64,000 bases of DNA from Sandarakinorhabdus sp. (lineage in GTDB: Bacteria; Pseudomonadota; Alphaproteobacteria; Sphingomonadales; Sphingomonadaceae), in the NCBI GenBank assembly GCA_020692215.1, contig JAIMKW010000002.1, positions 310,001 to 374,000 of the forward strand, in the 5' to 3' direction. The notes below the pieces were generated by a model. The model ran no database searches. It was not told where the DNA came from and was given only the letters and a program-made list of their open reading frames with translations. This document shows positions 57,157 to 64,000 of this stretch, one piece after another; the first letter of the stretch is position 1; each line of letters begins with the position of its first letter. Made by a program: the position numbers and the translations under genes.

Positions 57157-58788
57157 GTGACAGCCAACGAACCGAACAATGGCGCCCGCTACGACGCCAT
57201 CATCATAGGCGCAGGCCACAATGGATTGGTTGCGGCCTTCTATCTGGCGCGGGCCGGCCTGAAGGTTGCGCTGCTGGAACGGCGTGGCGTGGTAGGTGGC
57301 GCTGCCGTGACCGAGGAGTTCCACCCCGGCTTCCGGAACTCGACGGCGAGCTACACTGTCAGCCTGCTGCAGCCGAAGATCATCAAGGATATGCAACTCC
57401 ACCGTTCCGGCCTGAAAATAGTGGAACGGCCGATTGCCAACTTTCTGCCGCTGGAGGACGGGCAGTATCTGAAAGTTGGCGGCGGGCTTGCCAAAACCCA
57501 GGCGGAGTTCCGCAAATTTTCCGAACGCGACGCAGAACGGCTTCCTGCCTATTGGGCCATGCTGGACGCTATTGCAGACGTGCTTCGGGATCTGGCCCTG
57601 AGGGCCCCGCCTGAGGCGGGCGGTGGTCTGCTGGAGATGCTGGCTCTGGGGCGACAGGCCCTTCCGATCGGCCGGCTTCCCATCGAAACCCAGCGTAGCA
57701 TGCTGGACCTGTTCACGAAATCAGCGCGCGAGTTTCTCGATGGCTGGTTCGAAAGCGAACCCGTAAAGGCCGCCTTCGGCTTCGATGCCGTGGTAGGCAA
57801 TTATGCCAGCCCTGATACGCCGGGTTCGGCCTATGTGCTCCTCCATCATGTGTTCGGGGAAGTGAACGGCACGAAGGGAGCCTGGGGCCATGCCATTGGC
57901 GGCATGGGCAGCATCACCCAGGCAATGGCGCGGGCCTGCGAGGCGGCAGGGGCAACCATCATTCTGGACGCGCCTGTCGCGCAGGTGCTTGTCAAGAAAG
58001 GCAAAGCTGCCGGAGTTCGACTGCAAAGCGGGGCCGAAATGCATTCGCCGCTCGTTCTCGCCAATATAGGGCCGAAGCTGCTGTATGAACAGCTGCTGGC
58101 GCCAGGCGACTTGGACCCGAATTTCCGGCTGCGCATAGAGGGCTACAAGGTCGGCTCCGGAAGCTTCCGGATGAATGTGGCTCTGTCAGCCTTGCCGCGC
58201 TTCACCTCTCTCCCCGTGGAAGGGGATCATCATGGGGCCGGGATCATCATGGCTCCAAGCCTGGATTATATGGACAAGGCCTTTGCCGATGCGAAGCGCT
58301 TTGGCTGGTCGCGCAACCCCATTGTCGAAATGCTGATACCCTCGGTCGTCGACGATAGCCTTGCTCCGCCCGGCCGGCATGTCGCAAGCCTGTTCTGCCA
58401 GCAATTCGCGCCAAGGCTGCCCGATGGCCGGGGCTGGCACGAAGCCGAAGACAAGGCAGCAGACACGGTTTTCGACACAATCGAGCATCACGCACCCGGA
58501 TTCCGAAAGCTGGTGCTGGGGCGGATGATCCTGTCGCCTTCTGGCCTTGAAGAACGCTTCGGTCTTTCAGGAGGCGACATATTTCATGGCCGGATGAGCC
58601 TCGACCAGCTGTGGTCCGCTCGACCCGTTCTGGGGGCGGGCACCTATCGAAGCCCAATTGCAGGGCTCTACATGTGCGGCGCGGGAACCCATCCCGGAGG
58701 GGGCGTCACAGGCGCGCCGGGCCACAACGCGGCCCATGCCGTCCTCGCAGACAAAGGGCTGGCCCGACGGCTGTTTCGCCGGGCCTGA
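57157..58788 (+). CDS. FAD-dependent oxidoreductase, phytoene-desaturase-like
   Basis: The 543-residue flavoprotein starts (GTG) with the Rossmann FAD motif YDAIIIGAGHNGLVAAFYLARAGLKVALLERRGVVGGAA. It ends with the carotenoid-desaturase/NAD(P)-oxidoreductase motif GLYMCGAGTHPGGGVTGAPGHNAAHAVL. Related proteins oxidise or desaturate lipophilic substrates; carotenoid genes are not adjacent, so the substrate is open. It begins three bases after the ggt stop, suggesting an operon. Confidence 0.85.
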   Translation: MTANEPNNGARYDAIIIGAGHNGLVAAFYLARAGLKVALLERRGVVGGAAVTEEFHPGFRNSTASYTVSLLQPKIIKDMQLHRSGLKIVERPIANFLPLEDGQYLKVGGGLAKTQAEFRKFSERDAERLPAYWAMLDAIADVLRDLALRAPPEAGGGLLEMLALGRQALPIGRLPIETQRSMLDLFTKSAREFLDGWFESEPVKAAFGFDAVVGNYASPDTPGSAYVLLHHVFGEVNGTKGAWGHAIGGMGSITQAMARACEAAGATIILDAPVAQVLVKKGKAAGVRLQSGAEMHSPLVLANIGPKLLYEQLLAPGDLDPNFRLRIEGYKVGSGSFRMNVALSALPRFTSLPVEGDHHGAGIIMAPSLDYMDKAFADAKRFGWSRNPIVEMLIPSVVDDSLAPPGRHVASLFCQQFAPRLPDGRGWHEAEDKAADTVFDTIEHHAPGFRKLVLGRMILSPSGLEERFGLSGGDIFHGRMSLDQLWSARPVLGAGTYRSPIAGLYMCGAGTHPGGGVTGAPGHNAAHAVLADKGLARRLFRRA

Positions 58789-58818
58789 TCAACTCGGCGC
58801 CGAAAAGCGCGGCCCCGA

Positions 58819-59364
58819 TCAGCCTGCAGGTTCGGCCATTGGCGCGGTGTCCGCAGGGCTTTCCAGCACCTCGGGTGTGGCCACCAGATCCTCCAGCCCT
58901 GCCAGCCACTCGGTTATGCGCGCCTTGTTGACACCCAGATCGCTCTTGCCGAACCGGGAGCGCGACAGGATCGCCAAGGCAGACTTCCCTTCACCAATAT
59001 CAATGGCTTTTACAGATATATAATCTGGATACTTCACAAGAGGTGTCCGCTGAACATAGGTAACAAAGCCGTCATCAACCGATCCTGCAAGGCGCTCCGT
59101 ATCGGGCTTCGAAAGCGCGATCCGGTCGAAGGCTGCCATCAGTTCGGCCGGGGTTGCGCGATAGATGGGGGATACTTGCCCCGCAGCACCGGGGGATTGG
59201 CCTGGGGGCACCACGCGCCAGCTGTTGGGTGTTCCAGGCGTTGGCGCAGTCAACGGATCGGCGTGCCACAGTGCCGGATCATGGGTTGCAAAGCGCACGA
59301 ACAGCAACGCCCCGGCAACCAGCAACAGGAGCACCAAGAACACATATCCCAGAAATTTGATCAC
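58819..59364 (-). CDS. DUF1499 membrane-anchored protein
   Basis: The 181-residue protein starts at a GTG (59364, AAGGGGT upstream) with a transmembrane helix (LGYVFLVLLLLVAGALLFVRF). A DUF1499 domain follows (FDRIALSKPDTERLAGSVDDGFVTYVQRTPLVKYPDYISVKAIDIGEGKSALAILSRSRFGKSDLGVNKARITEWLAGLE). The function of the family is unknown. A short AT-rich patch with rare codons (58991-59040) lies inside it. It is convergent with the upstream oxidoreductase. Confidence 0.78.
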   Translation of the reverse strand: MIKFLGYVFLVLLLLVAGALLFVRFATHDPALWHADPLTAPTPGTPNSWRVVPPGQSPGAAGQVSPIYRATPAELMAAFDRIALSKPDTERLAGSVDDGFVTYVQRTPLVKYPDYISVKAIDIGEGKSALAILSRSRFGKSDLGVNKARITEWLAGLEDLVATPEVLESPADTAPMAEPAG

Positions 59365-59416
59365 CGCTTTACCCCTTGCTGGCCAGAGCGGAGACAAGCG
59401 CAAAGTCGGCGGCGGT

Positions 59417-60037
59417 TCAACCCCCTGATGATTTTCTTCCAAACATCCGCCACGCAAACAGGCTGCGCTGCACAACCGTAAGGCCGCAAAGCACAGCAAA
59501 GGCATAAGCGATTGCCCCAAAATACTGCGGAAACAGACACATCAACAGGAAGGCAAGGATCGTCTCGGCGCCTTCCGCCAGCCCTGTCGAATAGAAAAAG
59601 CTCTTCTCACCATGGGCAGCGGTGTCCAGCCCTTCCTCTGCTGCAACAGCCGCAAAGGCGAGAAAGCTGACCCCCGTCAGCGCAAAGCTGGCAACCAGAA
59701 CCAGCGCCGGCACCAGATCGCCGCGTTGCGCCAATCCGAAAGCGAGCGGCACGGAGACATAGAAAATAAAATCGCCAACGATATCGAGATAGCCACCGAA
59801 CGGGGTTTTCGCCGTTGCCCGCGCCACGGCGCCATCCAGGCCATCCAGCAACCGGCCGGTGAGGATCATGCCGATCGCGACTCCAAAGGCCCCCTGATAG
59901 ATTGCGACCGCAGCCAGCAGGCCGACAACGATGCCAACGCCCGTCACGGCATTGGCACTTGCGCCCCTCGCGGCAAGCCACCCGCCGGCCCTGTTCAACG
60001 GCGGATCGATAAGCGGTCTGAGCTTGGCATCCAGCAT
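59417..60037 (-). CDS. CDP-alcohol phosphatidyltransferase family protein
   Basis: The 206-residue membrane enzyme transfers a phosphatidyl group from CDP-diacylglycerol to an alcohol. The family motif DG-x2-AR-x8-G-x3-D-x3-D is complete (GLDGAVARATAKTPFGGYLD, then IVGD). The rest is six hydrophobic segments. The acceptor alcohol is unknown. The ATG shares one base with the transporter stop (TGATG). Confidence 0.87.
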   Translation of the reverse strand: MLDAKLRPLIDPPLNRAGGWLAARGASANAVTGVGIVVGLLAAVAIYQGAFGVAIGMILTGRLLDGLDGAVARATAKTPFGGYLDIVGDFIFYVSVPLAFGLAQRGDLVPALVLVASFALTGVSFLAFAAVAAEEGLDTAAHGEKSFFYSTGLAEGAETILAFLLMCLFPQYFGAIAYAFAVLCGLTVVQRSLFAWRMFGRKSSGG

Positions 60038-61296
60038 CAGATCGGGGTCACCAACCCGATCATCGCACCGGTCATCGCGGTCGCCGCATTCCCCGCGATC
60101 CACGAGCGCATGCCCAGCGCAGCCACATCAGAGCGACGGGCGGGCGCGAGCGTTCCCATGGTGGAAACGATCAGGCCGACACTCGCAAGGTTGGCGACAC
60201 CACTCAGCGCGTAAGTGGTGATCAGCGCAGCCCGGGGCGAAAGAGACCCCTCTGGCAAGGCTGCAAATTCAAGATAGGCCACATATTCGTTCAGTATCGC
60301 CTTGGTGCCCATCAGGGCACCCGCTGTCCCGGCCTCGCTCCACGGTATGCCGATCGCCCACATCAGGGGCGCAAAGACCCAGCCGAACAGCCGCTGCAGA
60401 GTAAGCGGAGCATCCCCGACCAGCGGCAGAAGGCTGAGGCCATCATCCACCAGCGCGACAAGCGCAAACACCACGATGATGATCCCGATGACAGCCAAAA
60501 ACAGCTGGACGCCATCCATCGTGCCACGAACCAGCGCATCCATGCTGCTGTCATAACGAAGATCCGCTTGCGCGAGATCTGCCTCTGTCGATGTTTCGCC
60601 AGGCTCCATCAGCCGTGCAATCAGAATGGCTGCAGGCAGCGAGATCAGAGACGCCGAGATCATATGGCCCACAGCATCCGGCACGACCTTCCCGATCGTC
60701 TGGGCATAAAGCACCAGCAGTGCGCCCGATATTGTCGCCATGGAGAGCACCATCAGCGCAAACAGCTCGGCCCGGCTGACCCTTTCAAGCCAGCCGCGCA
60801 GCACCAGCGGCGCTTCCACCACCCCCAGGAACAGGCTTGCGCCCCCGCCAAGCCCGACGACACCGGAAACCCCCAATGTGCGCCTGAGCGCCCAGGAAAG
60901 CCCGCGCACTGCCGCCTTCAGGATACCCCAGTGCCACAGCAGTGCCGCCAGCGCAGAAAAGACAATGACAAGCGGCAGGATCTGGAATGCAATCACCAAA
61001 GGGGCAGTCTCCCCCTCCTTCAGAACGAAGGGAATGGGGCCACCGCCCGTGTAGCCAAACATGTAGGCCGAGCCCTTCAGCGTCGCCCGCTCGATCGCGG
61101 AAACGGCGCTGTTTGCAAGCCCGATGATCGACCAGACAAAGGGCACGCGAACAATGACCAGCGCCAGGGCAATCTGCACCAGCAGGGCACCAGCCATGAA
61201 GCGCCACGGCACAGCAGCCCGCCTGTCAGAGGATAGCGCCAGGGCCAGCAAGAGCAGCGCGGCAACACCGACAATGCCTTGCAATTGTGCTGCCAT
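60037..61296 (-). CDS. NupC-family nucleoside transporter
   Basis: The 419-residue integral membrane protein is of the concentrative nucleoside transporter (CNT/NupC) type, with GPIPFVLKEGETAPLVIAFQILPLVIVFSALAAL, GVVEAPLVLRGWLERVSRAELFALMVLSMATISG and NEYVAYLEFAALP. The nucleoside-transport gate signature and TKAILNEYVAYLEF fit this family. It should import nucleosides with H+ or Na+. The ATG shares a base with the upstream stop. Confidence 0.9.
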   Translation of the reverse strand: MAAQLQGIVGVAALLLLALALSSDRRAAVPWRFMAGALLVQIALALVIVRVPFVWSIIGLANSAVSAIERATLKGSAYMFGYTGGGPIPFVLKEGETAPLVIAFQILPLVIVFSALAALLWHWGILKAAVRGLSWALRRTLGVSGVVGLGGGASLFLGVVEAPLVLRGWLERVSRAELFALMVLSMATISGALLVLYAQTIGKVVPDAVGHMISASLISLPAAILIARLMEPGETSTEADLAQADLRYDSSMDALVRGTMDGVQLFLAVIGIIIVVFALVALVDDGLSLLPLVGDAPLTLQRLFGWVFAPLMWAIGIPWSEAGTAGALMGTKAILNEYVAYLEFAALPEGSLSPRAALITTYALSGVANLASVGLIVSTMGTLAPARRSDVAALGMRSWIAGNAATAMTGAMIGLVTPI

Positions 61297-63446
61297 CAGC
61301 CGCGCATCCAGGCGTGATAACGTTCCAAGAAGCGCAGCAGGCCGGTCGGCGCGGTCGAGCGCCGCCATTCCCCAGCGGCCAGCTTCACGCCTTCCGAAAG
61401 AGTCGGATAGGTGTGCACCGTTCCCATGATCTTGCCCAGGCCAAGGCCGTGCTTCATCGCCAGCGCCACTTCCGCGATCAGGTCCCCCGCGTAGGGCCCG
61501 ACGATGGTTGCGCCAAGGATCCGGTCTTTTCCGCGCGCCGTCATGATCTTGATCACGCCGCGCGAAACGCCATCGGCAACGGCACGATCCAGCCGCGCCA
61601 TGGGAAGGCTGGTCACGTCGATAGCCAATCCCTGCTCGACAGCTTCGGCTTCGGTCAGGCCGACACGCGCAACCTCCGGGTCGGTATAGGTTGCAGCCGG
61701 CAGCACGCGATAATCTACTTTGAAGCGGCGGAACTGGCCGAACAGCGCATTCACTGCAGCGTGCCAGGCCTGATGCGATGCCGCGTGGGTCAGCTGAAAC
61801 GGCCCGGCAGCATCGCCGACAGCGTAGATATTCGGATACAGCGTTTCCAGCCAGGCATTGGTTTCTATCACCTTGCCAGCCGGAATCCCCAGTGCATCGA
61901 GCCCGAATCCCTCGGTCCGCGCCATTCGGCCAACGGCGATAAGCAGATCATCGAAAGGCAAGGGAATCTCGCCATCCGGCCCCTCGACAAACAATGTCCG
62001 CTCGCCATCCACCAGCCCTGCACGCACAGCCTTGTGCCCTTCCAGCACGGCCACGCCATCATCCTGCAAGGAATCCCGCACAAGCACTGACGCCTCGCCC
62101 TCTTCGCGCAGGAGGATCCGATCGGCGGCTTCCACCAATGTGACCGAAGAGCCCAGGCGCGCGAATGATTGCGCAAGTTCGCAACCGATTGGGCCGCCAC
62201 CCAGCACCACCAGCCTTGCAGGCGCAGCCTCACGGCCAGCCATGCTGTCCCAAAGCGTCTCGCTGGTCAGGAAACCTGTCTCATCGAGGCCCGGAATCGG
62301 CGGCACGATCGGCCTTGCGCCCGTTGCCAATGCAATCGCACGCGTTGTCAGGATCTCGCTTGCCCCGTCCTCAGCCGTGAGTTCCACCCGCCAGGGATCG
62401 ATGATCCGCGCATGCCCGATCCGCGCATCGACCCCGAGCCCGCGATAGCGTTCGACACTGTCGTGCGGCGCGATGGTATCAACGGCACCCTTCACACGCT
62501 CCATTACTGCCTTAAATTCGACTTTCATTCCATTGGTTTTAATGCCGAACTTCTCTGATCTCCGAACATCAGCAGCCATCTTGGCGCTGCGGATCAGGGC
62601 CTTGGACGGAACGCAGCCGGAATTCAGGCAATCGCCCCCCATGGCGTGAGATTCCACCAGCGTCACCTTGGCCTTCACGGCGGCGGCAATATAGGCCGTC
62701 ACCAGTCCTGCAGCGCCACCACCAATCACGATGAGATTTCGGTCGAAATTGCGCGGCTTGTTCCAGCGCGCGTAAATCCGCGCCCGGCGGATACGGCCCA
62801 GGATCCAGCGCGCAATCCAGGGGAACAGCCCAAGCAGCACGAACGAGCCCAGCAGCCCGGGCGACAGGATATCCGAAAGGCTTTCGATCTTCGCGAGCTC
62901 GGTGCCGGCATTCACATAGACGATGGTTCCCGCAAGCATTCCAACCTGGCTGACCCAGGCGAAGGTGCGCGCCTTCATGCTGGTAAGGCCCATCAGCAGG
63001 TTGACCAGAAAGAAGGGGAACACGGGCACGAGGCGCAGAGTGAACAAATAGAATGCGCCATCTTTCGCGATACCGTCGTTGATCGGCTTCAGCCGCGCCC
63101 CGAACCGTTTCTGAATTGAATCCCTGAAAAGGTAGCGGGAAGACAGGAACGCAAGCGTGGCGCCTGCCGTGGATGCAAAAGAGACAAGGATCGTGCCCGT
63201 CACCAGGCCGAACAAGGCGCCAGCCGCCAATGTCAGGATGGCTGCGCCCGGCAGAGACAGGGCAGTAACGGCCACATAGAGCAGGAAGAATCCGCCCAGC
63301 AATACGGAAGGTCTGGCTGCAAAGAGGGCGTCGAATTCTGCCTGCCGGGTCTTCAGCGTTTCCAGCGTCAGCGCGTCGGCCAGCCCAAAGCGAAGGGCCA
63401 GAATGGCCGCGAGCACGAGCGCCCCCAGCAACAGCAGTTTCTTCAT
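61296..63446 (-). CDS. DedA/TVP38-like membrane domain fused to pyridine-nucleotide disulfide oxidoreductase
   Basis: The 716-residue protein starts with a TVP38/TMEM64 (DedA-like) membrane domain of about 230 residues (AAILTLAAGALFGLVTGTILVSFASTAGATLAFL, RLVPVFPFFLVNLLMGLTSM). A full flavin disulfide reductase follows: FAD motif LIVIGGGAAGLVTAYIAAAVKAKVTLVE, redox CxxxxC in GGDCLNSGCVPSKAL, NAD motif LVVLGGGPIGCELAQSFARLGSSVTLVE, and C-terminal GTVHTYPTLSEGVK. It resembles mercuric reductase but lacks the metal-binding N-terminal domain. The ATG has AAAGGGG upstream. Confidence 0.9.
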   Translation of the reverse strand: MKKLLLLGALVLAAILALRFGLADALTLETLKTRQAEFDALFAARPSVLLGGFFLLYVAVTALSLPGAAILTLAAGALFGLVTGTILVSFASTAGATLAFLSSRYLFRDSIQKRFGARLKPINDGIAKDGAFYLFTLRLVPVFPFFLVNLLMGLTSMKARTFAWVSQVGMLAGTIVYVNAGTELAKIESLSDILSPGLLGSFVLLGLFPWIARWILGRIRRARIYARWNKPRNFDRNLIVIGGGAAGLVTAYIAAAVKAKVTLVESHAMGGDCLNSGCVPSKALIRSAKMAADVRRSEKFGIKTNGMKVEFKAVMERVKGAVDTIAPHDSVERYRGLGVDARIGHARIIDPWRVELTAEDGASEILTTRAIALATGARPIVPPIPGLDETGFLTSETLWDSMAGREAAPARLVVLGGGPIGCELAQSFARLGSSVTLVEAADRILLREEGEASVLVRDSLQDDGVAVLEGHKAVRAGLVDGERTLFVEGPDGEIPLPFDDLLIAVGRMARTEGFGLDALGIPAGKVIETNAWLETLYPNIYAVGDAAGPFQLTHAASHQAWHAAVNALFGQFRRFKVDYRVLPAATYTDPEVARVGLTEAEAVEQGLAIDVTSLPMARLDRAVADGVSRGVIKIMTARGKDRILGATIVGPYAGDLIAEVALAMKHGLGLGKIMGTVHTYPTLSEGVKLAAGEWRRSTAPTGLLRFLERYHAWMRG

Positions 63447-63504
63447 GCGCCCCTTTCCCGATTGTTCGGTCGATACTGCCATTTCGCAGTGCACAAGGAA
63501 AGCG

Positions 63505-64000
63505 TTACACCCGGCGCTGCTTTGCAACATAGGCACGGTCGATCCTGTCCTTCAGCGACCACAGCCAATCGCCCTCCAGGCTCCAAGCGTTTCCGGATGC
63601 CAGGGCATGGCCGGGCCGCGTGGCCAGAAGATACAGGACGGGCTTCCAGGGCCGATAGGCTTTCATTCCCCCGCCGCAGAGCGTTGCAAGCAGATTGTGG
63701 GCCACGATCGGCCCGGCGCGAACGGCATGCAGGCCGGACCGCGTGACACGATTGTCGGGAAAGGCCGCGATATCGCCAGATGCCAGAATGGCGGGATGGC
63801 TTCTGCTTTGGAAGCAGCGATCCACCGCGACAAATCCAGCCGGGTCCAACTGCAATCCGGAGGCCGGGAGCCAGGCCGGTGGAGCCGCCCCGGTTGCCGC
63901 GATCACATGATCCAGTTCGATGAGGCGACCATCTGCGAGGCGGGCTCCTCCGGCTTCGGCAATCGCGGCCCCACGCACCCTGTGGATCCCGCGCGCGGCC
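63505..64000 (-). CDS. NDH-like FAD oxidoreductase, C-terminal part, cut at window end
   Basis: The frame is open to the right edge. Visible residues include LDHVIAATGAAPPAWL, LASGDIAAF (FAD-binding Asp) and the C-terminal YRPWKPVLYLLATRPGHALASGNAWSLEGDWLWSLKDRIDRAYV. That tail is typical of NADH dehydrogenase-like flavoproteins, sometimes fused to SelD. The N-terminus and any fusion are outside the window. Confidence 0.8.
   Translation of the reverse strand, partial: AARGIHRVRGAAIAEAGGARLADGRLIELDHVIAATGAAPPAWLPASGLQLDPAGFVAVDRCFQSRSHPAILASGDIAAFPDNRVTRSGLHAVRAGPIVAHNLLATLCGGGMKAYRPWKPVLYLLATRPGHALASGNAWSLEGDWLWSLKDRIDRAYVAKQRRV

Noticed and set aside
58788..58819. Short CTGATC...GATCAG inverted repeat between two convergent genes
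   Set aside because: The arms are six bases with a long loop and no T-run, below what I would call a terminator.
61296..63446. Mercury resistance (merA) as the name for the DedA-fusion gene
   Set aside because: It lacks the HMA domain and the C-terminal vicinal cysteines, and no mer genes surround it; the shared redox motif is common to the whole disulfide reductase family.

Overview
This is a GC-rich chromosomal window from an alphaproteobacterium, most probably a member of the Sphingomonadales. The pointers are a MucR/Ros regulator, a UrcA-type exported protein, an expanded Psp operon, an intracellular PHB depolymerase, a large TonB-dependent receptor, and the chromosomal gene order corC-ybeY-phoH-miaB-plsC-fur-mucR-rimI-tsaB-nitroreductase-nfuA. 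No species can be named from sequence alone. Coding density is very high: no stretch above 300 bases lacks a gene, and many neighbours overlap by 1 to 30 bases.

Layout. 1-3111: end of a flagellar locus (flgK 3' end, flgL, motA, motB). 3153-11911: uvrC, two alpha/beta hydrolases, a glutathione transferase, a glycerophosphodiester phosphodiesterase, a CYTH-CHAD protein, two tandem hotdog thioesterases and a SufE-like protein. 11954-16071: a phage-shock locus on the minus strand (UrcA-like protein, pspA, pspB, pspC and three small coiled-coil membrane proteins), with a divergent sigma-54 activator of the PspF type and a good -24/-12 promoter between them. 16098-26460: a minus-strand housekeeping run for rRNA maturation, tRNA modification, Fe-S assembly, iron regulation and membrane lipid synthesis.

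26631-42347: a tRNA-Pro(TGG) gene, then an integrative mobilizable element of about 15.7 kb bounded by 20-bp direct repeats of the tRNA 3' end. It carries a tyrosine integrase, an AlpA-like regulator, a HigBA toxin-antitoxin pair, a restriction-modification-like operon (two divergent N6-type methylase subunits, a 67-residue protein and a T5orf172/GIY-YIG-like SF2 helicase), a probable Kiwa anti-phage pair, an unassigned gene coupled to an XRE-ImmA/IrrE metallopeptidase, and a MOBQ mobilization module (traC, traD, traA) around a recognisable oriT. This is a compact defence island that can be mobilized but encodes no transfer channel of its own. The methylase/helicase operon is the best candidate for a poorly described system.

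42397-64000: chromosomal backbone again. It holds an AI-2E-family transporter, tRNA-Thr(GGT), a histidine kinase/response regulator pair with a PepSY protein, an ABC-F ATPase, PHB depolymerase, cyclopropane fatty acid synthase, a TonB receptor followed by a VOC protein, a Rieske oxygenase, gamma-glutamyltransferase, a carotenoid-dehydrogenase-like flavoprotein, DUF1499, a CDP-alcohol phosphatidyltransferase, a nucleoside transporter, a DedA-disulfide-oxidoreductase fusion, and an NDH-like flavoprotein cut by the window end.

A repeated oddity is a set of short patches (about 50-110 bp, roughly 25-35% GC by hand count) inside otherwise GC-rich core genes. The reading frame is intact but codon choice changes abruptly: 8591-8690, 9361-9440, 54381-54460, and more weakly 58991-59040 and 62511-62540.
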